DNA from: Mesobacterium_A hydrothermale
GTDB taxonomy: Bacteria; Pseudomonadota; Alphaproteobacteria; Rhodobacterales; Rhodobacteraceae
NCBI RefSeq assembly: GCF_035818635.1
Contig: NZ_JAYLLH010000011.1
Span: 1-64,000 of the forward strand
DNA: 64,000 nucleotides
Reading direction: 5' to 3'
Positions 31,240 to 39,792 of the stretch are shown here, piece by piece. Below the pieces are notes generated by a model. The model saw only the letters and a program-made list of their open reading frames with translations, was not told the DNA's origin and did not search any database. Numbering within the stretch: position 1 is the first letter of the stretch; each line of letters starts with the position of its first letter. The position numbers and the translations under genes are program-made.

Positions 31240-33198
31240 ATGGCACATCTCGCATCTTCCTACACATCGTACGAAAATTTTCTTTCGCGCGCAGATGCTT
31301 TCTGGACCGTCGATTTCAAAGCCCTGAACAGCTCTGGGGTGAATGCTACGGCGATCGTCGCCATGGAGACCGAAGAGGATGGTTCCTCCTATCTCAACGT
31401 GGCCATAGCTGGCACCGGCCTGACGCCGTCGCAAACCCATGCCCAGCATGTGCATGGACTGTTCGACACGGACGGGGCCCCCATCGACTCGATGTCGCCG
31501 ACATTGGCAGATGACGCGGATCGCGATGGCATGGTCGAGGTGTTGGAAGGGCTGGGTCGATATGGCGACGTCTTGCTGCCTTTGGTCTCGCCCGCGGGCG
31601 GCGCGATGCCGGTCGCGGACGAGAACGGCATGCTGTCCTTTGTCCAAAGCTATGATCTGAATGACGAGACGAGCTTCTTCAGCCCTGTCTCGAAGACGGA
31701 TTACACGGCCGATGATCTGATGCCGCTCACGCTGCGTGAGATTGTGCTTCACGGCGTCGACGTCCCGGATGGGATTGGCAGCGGAACGAGTGGTGAGGTC
31801 GATGGCGGTGAGAACGGCTTTATCGGTATCCTGCCAGCAGCTGCCGGAGAGATCGAAGCCGCGACCTATGCGGACGCGCTGAACCTGCTGACATCGCAAC
31901 GCACGTTGGCATCCACCTCCAAAATGTTGGGGGACGGCAACGATATGTATGATGCCGGTCTTGGCGATGACGTCATCTATGGCCAAGCGGGCAACGACAG
32001 CATCAATGGTGGTGCGGACAACGACACCCTGACAGGCGACGCCGGTCGGGATGTTCTGTACGGGGCAGACGGCGATGACGCGATCATGGCGGGGACCACA
32101 GATCAAAATCAGACTGACGCAGCAGATGCAGGTGCCTCCGGTGCGCTGCAACTTGGAGATTATGACAATGGCTATGCCGGCGGTGCCGGAGACGACATGA
32201 TCCATGGCGGGGATGGCGATGACATCATCACCGGCGACGACGACAGCCGGGTCTCGGATGCGATCGGCACGATGTTTGACGTCAACGCAGATGGTTCCGA
32301 TACGATCTATGGCGGGGCCGGAAATGACGAAATCCACACCGGGACATGGGCCGATGGTGACCAGGGCCTGAACAACGCCTCTACCGGCATGATGAACGAC
32401 CGGGCGTCCGGCGGCATGGGCAACGATATCCTGCGCGGGGCGGGCGGCGACGATACGCTGTTCGGTGATCGCGGTGCCGACAACATCGGCGGCGCTGGCG
32501 GCAACGACATGATCTATGGTGACTTCCAGAACGACTCTAGCCTCGAACTTGATACCGGAAAGATCTTCCGCCTCTACCAGACCGCGTTCGACCGCGATCC
32601 GGACGCTGGCGGATTGAGCCTGTGGGTGGAAAACTTCGCGACCGGCGCGCTCTCGCAGATCGGTGTTGCGGGCGGCTTCGTCGGGAGCGCCGAGTTCTAT
32701 GCGACATACGGCGGTACGACGAACACCGAGTACGTGACGGCACTTTACCAAAATGCGCTGGATCGCGATCCTGATGCACCGGGTCTTGCAGACTGGACCG
32801 CGCGTCTTGATGCCGGTGCAACGCGGGCCGAGGTGCTGATCGGATTCGCGCAGAGCACCGAGTTCAGCGCCAAGTCGGACAGTGATCTGAACGCCTGGGT
32901 CATGGCGCAGGGCACGCACGACGTGCTGATGGGCAATGACGGTGACAACACCTTGTCGGGTGGTGTGTTTTCAGACCGTTTTGTGTTTTCAACAGATGCC
33001 GGCAGCAGCAACACGGTCACCGATCTGGAGTCCTGGGATGTGCTTGATTTCACCGCCTTCGGCTATGACAGTGCTTCGGATGTTCTGGGCAACATGACCG
33101 AACAGAACGGCGCGGTCGTCTTCATGGACATGGATGTGACGGTGACCCTGAACCAGACCGGGCTTGCCGACCTGGATGGCGGCATGTTCATGGTCTGA
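31240..33198 (+). CDS. secreted CHRD-domain RTX protein with DUF4214
   Basis: A 652-residue extracellular protein with an unusual domain set. Residues ~20-170 form a CHRD domain (FKALNSSGVNATAIVAMETE, QTHAQHVHGLFDTDGAPI, LREIVLHGVDVPDG). Residues ~220-440 carry hemolysin-type calcium-binding repeats of the GGxGxDxUx kind (GGAGDDMIHGGDGDDIITGD). Residues ~440-540 contain DUF4214 (FRLYQTAFDRDPDAGGLSLW). A last RTX repeat and a C-terminal region follow, the signal for type I secretion. There is no N-terminal signal peptide, as expected. The start at 31240 is supported by AAGGAG; the ATG at 31222 is not. No type I secretion genes are adjacent. Confidence 0.85.
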   Translation: MAHLASSYTSYENFLSRADAFWTVDFKALNSSGVNATAIVAMETEEDGSSYLNVAIAGTGLTPSQTHAQHVHGLFDTDGAPIDSMSPTLADDADRDGMVEVLEGLGRYGDVLLPLVSPAGGAMPVADENGMLSFVQSYDLNDETSFFSPVSKTDYTADDLMPLTLREIVLHGVDVPDGIGSGTSGEVDGGENGFIGILPAAAGEIEAATYADALNLLTSQRTLASTSKMLGDGNDMYDAGLGDDVIYGQAGNDSINGGADNDTLTGDAGRDVLYGADGDDAIMAGTTDQNQTDAADAGASGALQLGDYDNGYAGGAGDDMIHGGDGDDIITGDDDSRVSDAIGTMFDVNADGSDTIYGGAGNDEIHTGTWADGDQGLNNASTGMMNDRASGGMGNDILRGAGGDDTLFGDRGADNIGGAGGNDMIYGDFQNDSSLELDTGKIFRLYQTAFDRDPDAGGLSLWVENFATGALSQIGVAGGFVGSAEFYATYGGTTNTEYVTALYQNALDRDPDAPGLADWTARLDAGATRAEVLIGFAQSTEFSAKSDSDLNAWVMAQGTHDVLMGNDGDNTLSGGVFSDRFVFSTDAGSSNTVTDLESWDVLDFTAFGYDSASDVLGNMTEQNGAVVFMDMDVTVTLNQTGLADLDGGMFMV

Positions 33199-33209
33199 CC
33201 ATATGAGCG

Positions 33210-33235
33210 CGGACCCGCCCAGTCGGGCGGGTCCG
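33210..33235 (+). terminator. terminator after the RTX gene
   Basis: Perfect 11-bp stem CGGACCCGCCC / GGGCGGGTCCG with a 4-base loop, 11 bp after the stop, followed by ATTTG. Confidence 0.75.
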
Positions 33236-33316
33236 ATTTGCCCACGCCCGCGCCGCGATCTTGGTGAAAAAGCAGCTGCCGATGGGTAGGCTACGGTGCG
33301 TGAACATATCAGGACA

Positions 33317-33480
33317 TCAATGGATGTGAGTGCGCAGCTTGACCGCGCCGCTGAGGCGCGCGGTGGTGAAGTGGTCAATTTGCCGGGGCGCGACCTGCTG
33401 GGGGGCATAGCCAGCACAGGCACATCGCGCACGCCGAGCACCTTATCGGTGCCGTTTTCACAAAAGGCCCCTTTGATCCC
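33317..33480 (-). pseudogene. possible decayed gene fragment
   Basis: On the minus strand a protein-like reading (GAFCENGTDKVLGVRDVPVL) runs from an in-frame TAG near 33480 to about 33405. It appears to continue in another frame (YAPQQVAPRQIDHFTTARLS) to a TGA at 33317-33319. This looks like the tail of a gene broken by a frameshift. I do not recognise the family, and the evidence is weak. The rest of the 33236-33570 gap shows nothing else. Confidence 0.25.
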
Positions 33481-33573
33481 CTAAGAACACCCCGCTGATG
33501 CAGGCGCGGCTCTTAGACCTGTACGGCGAAAGCTGGCAATCACCCGGGGTGTGTTCGACCGATTGACCGATCC

Positions 33574-33592
33574 ATGGACACAGCTGTCTAGA
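33574..33592. promoter_or_regulatory. operator A before the methylated-amine cluster
   Basis: TGGACACAGCTGTCTAG lies ~52 bp upstream of the first gene of the cluster. It matches operator B before the solute-binding-protein gene at 15 of 17 positions, differing only in the two central bases. The probable ligand is the TetR-family protein encoded within the cluster. Confidence 0.6.
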
Positions 33593-33644
33593 CATTGGCA
33601 TCGGGTCGCGCTAGCCTTTGCCCTGTCATCAACGGGAGGCAGCG

Positions 33645-36047
33645 ATGAAAAGCCATTATCGGGTTGTGGTCATTGGCGGCGGTGTCGTCGGGGCATCGGT
33701 TCTCTATCATCTCGCCAAATTTGGCTGGACCGATGTCTGCCTGATCGAGCGCAAAATCCTGACCGCCGGATCCAGCTGGCACGCCGCCGGGGGATTCCAT
33801 GCGCTCAATGCCGATCCCAATATCGCCAGCCTTCAGGCCTATACCATCGACCTGTTGTCCGAGATCGAAAGGGAATCGGGGCAGTCGGTGGGGATGCATA
33901 TGACCGGCGGCTTGACGCTGGCAGGCACGCCGGACCGTTGGGAATGGCTGCAATCGGCCTATCGCACCTTTCAATCCATCGGCATCGAAGATGTGCGCCT
34001 TGTCTCCCCGGAAGAGGCCGCTGCCTTGTGTCCGATCATGTCGCCACATGGCATTCTGGGTGGGATGTGGGCCGACCGCGAGGGCTATATTGACACCACC
34101 GGCACGGTGCACGCCTATGCCGGCGCTGCCCGCAAACGTGGGGCCGAGGTGATCGAAAACAACCGTGTCCTCGAACTGCACCAGATCGCCGATGGCTGGC
34201 GCGTCGTGACCGAAAAGGGCACCGTGACCTGCGAACATGTGGTCAATGCCGCGGGTCTCTGGGCCAAGCAGGTCGGGCGGATGGCGGGCATCGAATTGCC
34301 GGTCTCGCCGTTGAACCATCACTATCTGATTTCAGACACCATCCCCGAGGTCGCGGCACTGGGCCGTGAATTGCCCCTGGTCGTGGACCTTGAGGGGTTC
34401 ACCTATATGCGGCAGGACCAAAAGGGCATCCTGCTGGGCATCTACGAGATCGATCACGATCACTGGATGATGGACGGGGCGCCGTGGGAATACGGGTTCG
34501 AATTGCAACAGGAAGACCCCGATCGGATCGAACGCGAGCTGACCCTTGGGTTTGAACGCTATCCCGCTTTGCAAGAGGTTGGCGTCAAGACATGGGTCAA
34601 CGGGGCCTTTACCTTTTCGCCCGATGGCAACCCGCTGGTCGGGCCGGTGCGCGGCAAGCGCGGGTATTGGAGCGCCTGCGCCGTTATGGCCGGGTTCCTG
34701 CAAGGCGGCGGGGTCGGCAAGTCGCTGGCCGAATGGATGATCCATGGCGAGCCCGAGGCCGATGTCTTCGGCATGGATGTTGCGCGCTATGGCGACTACG
34801 CCGGAAACAAGCGGTTCATCAAGGAAACCACGGGCCAGTTCTACACCCGTCGGTTCGTGATGACCTATCCCAACGAACAACTGCCCGCCGGTCGCCCGCT
34901 GAAAATGGCCCCGGCGCATGCCGACATGACGGCTGCGGGATGCCGTTGGGGGGCAAGCTATGGGCTGGAGATGCCGCTGTATTTCGCGCCCTCAGAAGGT
35001 TTCATCGAAAAGCCGACCCTGAAGCGATCGAACGCGTTCGACATCGTGGCAGAGGAATGCAAGGCGGTGCGGGGCGGTGTCGGTCTGTTGGATATCTCGG
35101 GCTTTTCGCGGTTCGAAGTGTCGGGTGATGGCGCGCAGGCGTGGCTTGACCGCGTGATGGCGTCGAAACTGCCCGGACCCGGCCGCGCCCGACTGGCCCC
35201 CATGCTTTCCGAGACGGGCAAGCTCAAGGGCGATCTGACCGTGTTCAACTGGGGCGATGGGACGTGGTGGATCATGGGCAGCTACTACCTGCGCGAATGG
35301 CACATGCGCTGGTTCCAGGACCACATGGACGAGGGCGTTATGCTGCGCGATATCTCGGATGCGACGGTGGGCGTCTCGCTGGCGGGACCGCAGTCGCGCA
35401 AGGTGATCGAGGCACTGGCCGACGGGCCGGTGGGCGAACTGCCCTTCATGGGGTGCGGCAGTTTTGATATCGGGCTGCACCGCTGCAAGGTTGGGCGCCT
35501 GTCGGTGGCGGGTGAACTGGGGTACGAGATTCATTGCGACGCGATGGATCACATTGGCTTGCGGCGCGCGTTGCTGGAAGTCGGTGCCGCTTTCGGTATC
35601 CGCGAATACGGGTTCAACGCCTTGTTGTCGCTGCGGCTGGAAAAAAGCTTTGGCATCTGGTCGGCGGAATTCACCCAAGGTTACACCGCCGCGCAAACCG
35701 GCATGGACCGTTGGGTCGACTGGTCCAAGGATTTCATCGGCAAGGATGCCGCGCTGCGCGAGCGCGACACCCCGCCAGCGCAGGTCATCGCGACGCTCGA
35801 AATTGCCGACGGTGACGCCGACGCCAGCGGCTATGAGCCAGTCTGGCAGAATGGCAAGCGCGTCGGCTTTGTCACCTCGGGTGGCTATGGGCATACGGTG
35901 GGCAAATCGCTGGCGCTGGCCATGCTGGATCGCGATACGGCGAGACCCGGCACCGAGCTTTCGGTTCATATCGTAGGGGTCGAGCGGGCGGCCAAGGTGA
36001 TCCCTGCTTCGCCCTACGATCCGGAAGGAAAGGCGATGCGGGCATGA
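33645..36047 (+). CDS. FAD-dependent demethylase with GcvT domain (dimethylglycine dehydrogenase-like)
   Basis: An 800-residue two-domain enzyme that oxidatively removes a methyl group from a methylated glycine derivative and passes it to tetrahydrofolate. The N-terminal FAD domain has VVIGGGVVGASVLYHL and the WHAAGG motif at residues 45-50, in which His46 is the expected covalent flavin attachment site, as in dimethylglycine dehydrogenase. The C-terminal ~380 residues are a GcvT/aminomethyltransferase domain (RGGVGLLDISGFSRFEVSGD, SLRLEKSFGIWSAEFTQGYT). The start has GGGAGG eight bases upstream. It overlaps the MttB-like gene by 4 bp. Exact substrate (dimethylglycine, sarcosine or another) cannot be fixed by sequence. 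Confidence 0.85.
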   Translation: MKSHYRVVVIGGGVVGASVLYHLAKFGWTDVCLIERKILTAGSSWHAAGGFHALNADPNIASLQAYTIDLLSEIERESGQSVGMHMTGGLTLAGTPDRWEWLQSAYRTFQSIGIEDVRLVSPEEAAALCPIMSPHGILGGMWADREGYIDTTGTVHAYAGAARKRGAEVIENNRVLELHQIADGWRVVTEKGTVTCEHVVNAAGLWAKQVGRMAGIELPVSPLNHHYLISDTIPEVAALGRELPLVVDLEGFTYMRQDQKGILLGIYEIDHDHWMMDGAPWEYGFELQQEDPDRIERELTLGFERYPALQEVGVKTWVNGAFTFSPDGNPLVGPVRGKRGYWSACAVMAGFLQGGGVGKSLAEWMIHGEPEADVFGMDVARYGDYAGNKRFIKETTGQFYTRRFVMTYPNEQLPAGRPLKMAPAHADMTAAGCRWGASYGLEMPLYFAPSEGFIEKPTLKRSNAFDIVAEECKAVRGGVGLLDISGFSRFEVSGDGAQAWLDRVMASKLPGPGRARLAPMLSETGKLKGDLTVFNWGDGTWWIMGSYYLREWHMRWFQDHMDEGVMLRDISDATVGVSLAGPQSRKVIEALADGPVGELPFMGCGSFDIGLHRCKVGRLSVAGELGYEIHCDAMDHIGLRRALLEVGAAFGIREYGFNALLSLRLEKSFGIWSAEFTQGYTAAQTGMDRWVDWSKDFIGKDAALRERDTPPAQVIATLEIADGDADASGYEPVWQNGKRVGFVTSGGYGHTVGKSLALAMLDRDTARPGTELSVHIVGVERAAKVIPASPYDPEGKAMRA

Positions 36048-37597
36048 CGACGACCACAACCCGCGCGGCAGGCCGCCGGGCCGGACGTCGCCGTGGCGCG
36101 GGTCCGGCAGGCGCGACCAGTGACCGAGCCCCCAACTATCGGCAGTTGCGCAACCCCTTTCCGATCATGTCCGTCTTTTCCGATGATGAGGCGGCGCAGA
36201 TACACGAAACCGCCCTGCGGACGCTGGAAGACCTGGGAATGAAGGTGCTGCTGCCCGAGGCGCGCAAGATCTATGCCGCCGCAGGCGCGCGGGTCGAGGG
36301 AGAGATGGTCTTTCTCGGGCGCGAGATCGTGCAGGCTGCGGTTGCTAGCGCGCCCAAATCGATCCACTGCCGCGCAGGTGCCGCCCATCGCGACGTGATC
36401 CTTGAACTGGGGGCGCTGGCCTTTCAGCCCGGCGCGGGTGCCCCTCACGCCACCGATCTCAAACGCGGGCGGCGTCCCGGATCGGGGGAGGATTTCCGGG
36501 AATATACCCGAATCTCGCATCACTACGACGTGTTCCAGATGATGAGCCCTTCTGTCGAGCCGCAGGATATCCCAACGCCCGTGCGCCACTATTTCACGAT
36601 GCTGGCGCAGATGGAATTGACCGACAAATTCCCCTTTCTCTTCGCACGCGGCACGCCGCAGACGCTGGACAATTTCGAGATGCTGCGGATTGCGCGCGGC
36701 CTGTCCGAGGACGCGTTCATACAGGGTGTCCACGCCTACACGATCATAAACACCAACAGCCCGCGCTGTCTTGATATCCCGATGGCACAAGGGCTGATCG
36801 ACTTTGCCCGATATGGGCAATTGTCCATCGTCACCCCCTTTACCCTTATGGGGGCAATGGCACCGATCACCGTTGCGGGGGCGATCACGCTGTCCCATGC
36901 CGAATGTCTGGCCGCGATCACCCTGACGCAGTTGGTCCGTCCCGGCGCGCCGGTCTGCTATGGCACCTTCACCTCGAACGTCGACATGAAATCAGGAGCC
37001 CCTGCCTTTGGCACGCCCGGGCATTTTCAGGCTTCTCTTGCGGCGGGTCAAATGGCGCGGATGCTGGGCTTGCCCTGGCGGTCAGCGGCCGGGTCGGCGT
37101 CAAACATCAACGATGTGCAAGCTGCGAATGAGAACCAGTTGGGACTGTGGGGCTGCCTGCTGGCTGGGGCGACGGTCATCATTCATTCGGCCGGCTGGCT
37201 TGAGGGAGGTTTGTCCGTCAGCTATGAAAAAATCGTGACCGATGTCGAGGTGCTGAACATGGTGGCCGAACTCTGTGCCGGGAAAAAGGCTGGCACGGAT
37301 GAAATCGGCTTTGCCAACGCGCTGTCCCATGTTGCGCCCAGCGGGCATTTCTTTTCGGCGCCGCAAACGATGGAGCGTTACACGACCGAATTCTACGAAC
37401 CCGTCGTGCATGATTACGCCAATTTCGGCACCTGGATCGAGCGTGGCGCGAAGGATGCAAGCACCCGTGCCACCGCCGTCTGGGAAGCGATCCTTGCGAC
37501 CCAGACGGACTTTGCCACGCCGCCTGATCGCCTGGAGGCGCTGCGCGCCTTCATCGACAAACGCACCGTCGAAGGCGGCGCCCCACCCGAAAGCTGA
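36044..37597 (+). CDS. MttB-family (non-pyrrolysine) methyltransferase
   Basis: A 517-residue member of the trimethylamine/glycine-betaine methyltransferase (MttB) superfamily. It begins with a basic, disordered N-terminus, then shows the family TIM-barrel blocks (FSDDEAAQIHETALRTLEDL, SIVTPFTLMGAMAPITVAGA, SAAGSASNINDVQAANENQL, GGLSVSYEKIVTDVEVLNMV). The frame contains no internal UAG, so it is the non-pyrrolysine type, some of which act on glycine betaine or related quaternary amines by moving a methyl group to a corrinoid protein. No corrinoid-binding gene is adjacent, unlike anaerobe operons. It is translationally coupled to the FAD-GcvT gene. It probably performs the first demethylation in the pathway. 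Confidence 0.82.
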   Translation: MTTTTTRAAGRRAGRRRGAGPAGATSDRAPNYRQLRNPFPIMSVFSDDEAAQIHETALRTLEDLGMKVLLPEARKIYAAAGARVEGEMVFLGREIVQAAVASAPKSIHCRAGAAHRDVILELGALAFQPGAGAPHATDLKRGRRPGSGEDFREYTRISHHYDVFQMMSPSVEPQDIPTPVRHYFTMLAQMELTDKFPFLFARGTPQTLDNFEMLRIARGLSEDAFIQGVHAYTIINTNSPRCLDIPMAQGLIDFARYGQLSIVTPFTLMGAMAPITVAGAITLSHAECLAAITLTQLVRPGAPVCYGTFTSNVDMKSGAPAFGTPGHFQASLAAGQMARMLGLPWRSAAGSASNINDVQAANENQLGLWGCLLAGATVIIHSAGWLEGGLSVSYEKIVTDVEVLNMVAELCAGKKAGTDEIGFANALSHVAPSGHFFSAPQTMERYTTEFYEPVVHDYANFGTWIERGAKDASTRATAVWEAILATQTDFATPPDRLEALRAFIDKRTVEGGAPPES

Positions 37598-37600
37598 CCC

Positions 37601-38266
37601 ATGACCGACCCGATCCCCTTGCCCCGCCGCGACATGTCCGACAAGGGCCTGCCTGGCAACGTCAAGGTCACGCGCGAAGATTGGCTGCGCGTGGCGATGG
37701 ACTTGCTGGTCTCGGACGGGGTTTCCGAGGTCAAGGTGCTGACCATCGGCAACCGGCTCGAGGTGTCGCGCTCGTCGTTCTACTGGTATTTCAAAAGCCG
37801 AAAGGATCTTTTGAACCAGCTGCTCGCAGAATGGGAACGGACCAATACCGGCATCATGGTCGCCGCTGCCGAGGCTCCCGCCCCCACGATCACCGCCGCG
37901 CTGAACGGGTTTTTTCGCTGCATCATCGACCCGGACGGGTTCAACCATCAGCTTGATTTCGCCGTGCGCGAATGGGCGCGGCGTGACGGGGCGGTGCGCC
38001 GCGTGATCGACCGCTCGGACAGCGCGCGCACCGATGCGCTGGCGCGAATGTTCATGCGCTATGGCTATGACCCTGCCGAGGCCGATATTCGCGCGCGGGT
38101 GCTCTATTATCAGCAGATCGGTTATTATGCGCTTGAGTTGAACGAAACGCTGGAAGAGCGTCTGTCTCGGGTGCGCCTGTATCTTTACGCTTTTACTGGC
38201 GTGTATCCGTCAGAAGACGAAGTGGAAGAGCTTCGCGCCTTTTCCCGTCAGGTGGCCGCAAGATGA
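37601..38266 (+). CDS. TetR-family regulator of methylated-amine catabolism
   Basis: A 221-residue TetR protein with a helix-turn-helix at about residues 40-70 (TIGNRLEVSRSSFYWYFKSR) and a ligand-binding C-terminal domain (AVREWARRDGAVRRVIDRSD). It lies inside the catabolic operon, three bases after the MttB-like gene and overlapping soxB by 4 bp. It is therefore made together with the enzymes, an arrangement that gives negative feedback. The likely operators are the two matching sites at 33574 and 44836. Confidence 0.85.
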   Translation: MTDPIPLPRRDMSDKGLPGNVKVTREDWLRVAMDLLVSDGVSEVKVLTIGNRLEVSRSSFYWYFKSRKDLLNQLLAEWERTNTGIMVAAAEAPAPTITAALNGFFRCIIDPDGFNHQLDFAVREWARRDGAVRRVIDRSDSARTDALARMFMRYGYDPAEADIRARVLYYQQIGYYALELNETLEERLSRVRLYLYAFTGVYPSEDEVEELRAFSRQVAAR

Positions 38267-39513
38267 CCCGCTATTCGGCCCTGTCCCTCTTGCGCGAAGG
38301 GCTGCGGGGGCATCGCGGCTGGCAGCCTGCATGGGCCAAGGCGCGCCCGAAACCGGCCTATGACGCGGTGGTCGTGGGCGGCGGCGGGCACGGGCTGGCG
38401 ACGGCCTATTACCTTGCCCGCAATCATGGCCTGACCCGCGTCGCGGTGTTGGAAAAGGGCTGGATCGGCGGCGGCAATACCGGACGCAACACCACCGCTG
38501 TGCGGTCAAACTATTTCTACCCCGAAAGCGTGGCGCTCTATGATCTCTCGCTACGGCTGTACGAAGGACTGAGCCGCGAGCTCAATTACAACATCATGCT
38601 GTCCCAGCGCGGGATGCTGATCGCCGCGCATACGCCCGCGCAGATGGAGATTTGCGCCCGCATCGCCAATGCCATGCAATTGAACGGCGTCGATGGCCAC
38701 CTGATGGGCGCGGAAGAGGCCGCGCGCCGCATCCCCCTGCTGAACCGGACCTGCGATGCGCGGTTCAAATGCCTGGGCGGAGTCTGGCAAGGCCGGGCAG
38801 GGGTGGCCCGCCATGACGCGGTGGCCTGGGGCTATGCCCGCGCTGCCAGCGATCTGGGGGTGGATATCATCGAAAACTGCACCGTCACCGGCCTGGATAT
38901 CCAAGCCGGGCGTATTGCGGGGGTCGAGACCGATCTTGGCCCGATCCGCACGACCCGTGTGGGCCTTGCTGCCGCCGGGGCGACACCGGGGCTGGCGGCG
39001 ATGGCGGGGGTGCGTTTGCCGATCCATACCTATGCGCTCCAGGCTTTTGTGTCGGAACCTGTCAAACCGATGCTGGATACCATACTGCTCTATCTTGGGA
39101 CCGGCACCTATGTCAGCCAGTCGGACAAAGGCGAACTGGTGTTTGGCGGCGGGCTTGACCGTGTCCCGACCCATGGCCAGCGCGGGAACCTGCCGGCGCA
39201 GGAAACCGTGGTGTCCGGCCTGTTGGAAATGTTCCCGGCTTTCGCGCAACTGAAGCTGTTGCGGCAGTGGGCCGGGGTCGTCGATGTGGTCCCCGACAGC
39301 TCGCCCGTCATTGGTCCGGCCGGACCCGATGGATTGTTCGTCAACTGCGGCTGGGGCACCGGCGGGTTTAAGGCGATCCCGGCGGGCGGTTGGCTGTTGG
39401 CGCATCTGCTGGCCACCGGCACGCATGACGCCATCAGCCGTCCCTTCGATTTGGATCGCTTTGCCCGGGGTCGTCTGATCGACGAAGCCGCCGGGTCCGG
39501 CATCGCACATTAG
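38263..39513 (+). CDS. soxB: sarcosine oxidase beta subunit
   Basis: The 416-residue beta subunit of heterotetrameric sarcosine oxidase, which oxidises sarcosine to glycine and passes the methyl carbon to tetrahydrofolate. The FAD-binding motif is VVVGGGGHGLATAYYLAR, and His184 in VARHDAVAWG is the expected covalent FMN site. The C-terminal CGWGTGGFKAIPAGGWLLAH block is typical. It starts within the stop of tetR (ATGA) and is followed 12 bp later by soxD. Confidence 0.95.
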   Translation: MTRYSALSLLREGLRGHRGWQPAWAKARPKPAYDAVVVGGGGHGLATAYYLARNHGLTRVAVLEKGWIGGGNTGRNTTAVRSNYFYPESVALYDLSLRLYEGLSRELNYNIMLSQRGMLIAAHTPAQMEICARIANAMQLNGVDGHLMGAEEAARRIPLLNRTCDARFKCLGGVWQGRAGVARHDAVAWGYARAASDLGVDIIENCTVTGLDIQAGRIAGVETDLGPIRTTRVGLAAAGATPGLAAMAGVRLPIHTYALQAFVSEPVKPMLDTILLYLGTGTYVSQSDKGELVFGGGLDRVPTHGQRGNLPAQETVVSGLLEMFPAFAQLKLLRQWAGVVDVVPDSSPVIGPAGPDGLFVNCGWGTGGFKAIPAGGWLLAHLLATGTHDAISRPFDLDRFARGRLIDEAAGSGIAH

Positions 39514-39525
39514 GGAGGAGAGAGC

Positions 39526-39792
39526 ATGCAGCAGTTTCCCTGTCCCTTCTGTGGCCTCCGTGACGAGACCGAATTTCACTTTGGTGCCGAGGCGGGCAAG
39601 CACCGCCCCGAACCCGCACCCGATGTCTCGGATGCCGATTGGGCAGACTACCTCTATGGCACCGACGCGCCCAAGGGGGCCGCGCGCGAAGTCTGGGTGC
39701 ACCTGACCTGCGGTGAATTCTTTGTCATGACCCGCGACACCGTCACACGCGCGGTTCTTGGTGCTGACGCCTTGCCGGGGCGCAACATATGA
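39526..39792 (+). CDS. soxD: sarcosine oxidase delta subunit
   Basis: The 88-residue zinc-binding delta subunit. Cys6 and Cys9 (CPFC) and His59 and Cys62 (VHLTC) are the expected zinc ligands. It has a GGGAGGAGAG ribosome-binding site and overlaps soxA by 4 bp. Confidence 0.95.
   Translation: MQQFPCPFCGLRDETEFHFGAEAGKHRPEPAPDVSDADWADYLYGTDAPKGAAREVWVHLTCGEFFVMTRDTVTRAVLGADALPGRNI

Noticed and set aside
32989..33441. Minus-strand frame crossing the end of the RTX gene
   Set aside because: Most of it is antisense to the RTX gene and its terminator; only the short part near 33317-33480 looks protein-like.
36044..37597. Pyrrolysine-containing MttB
   Set aside because: The frame is open throughout with no internal UAG, so it is the non-pyrrolysine type.
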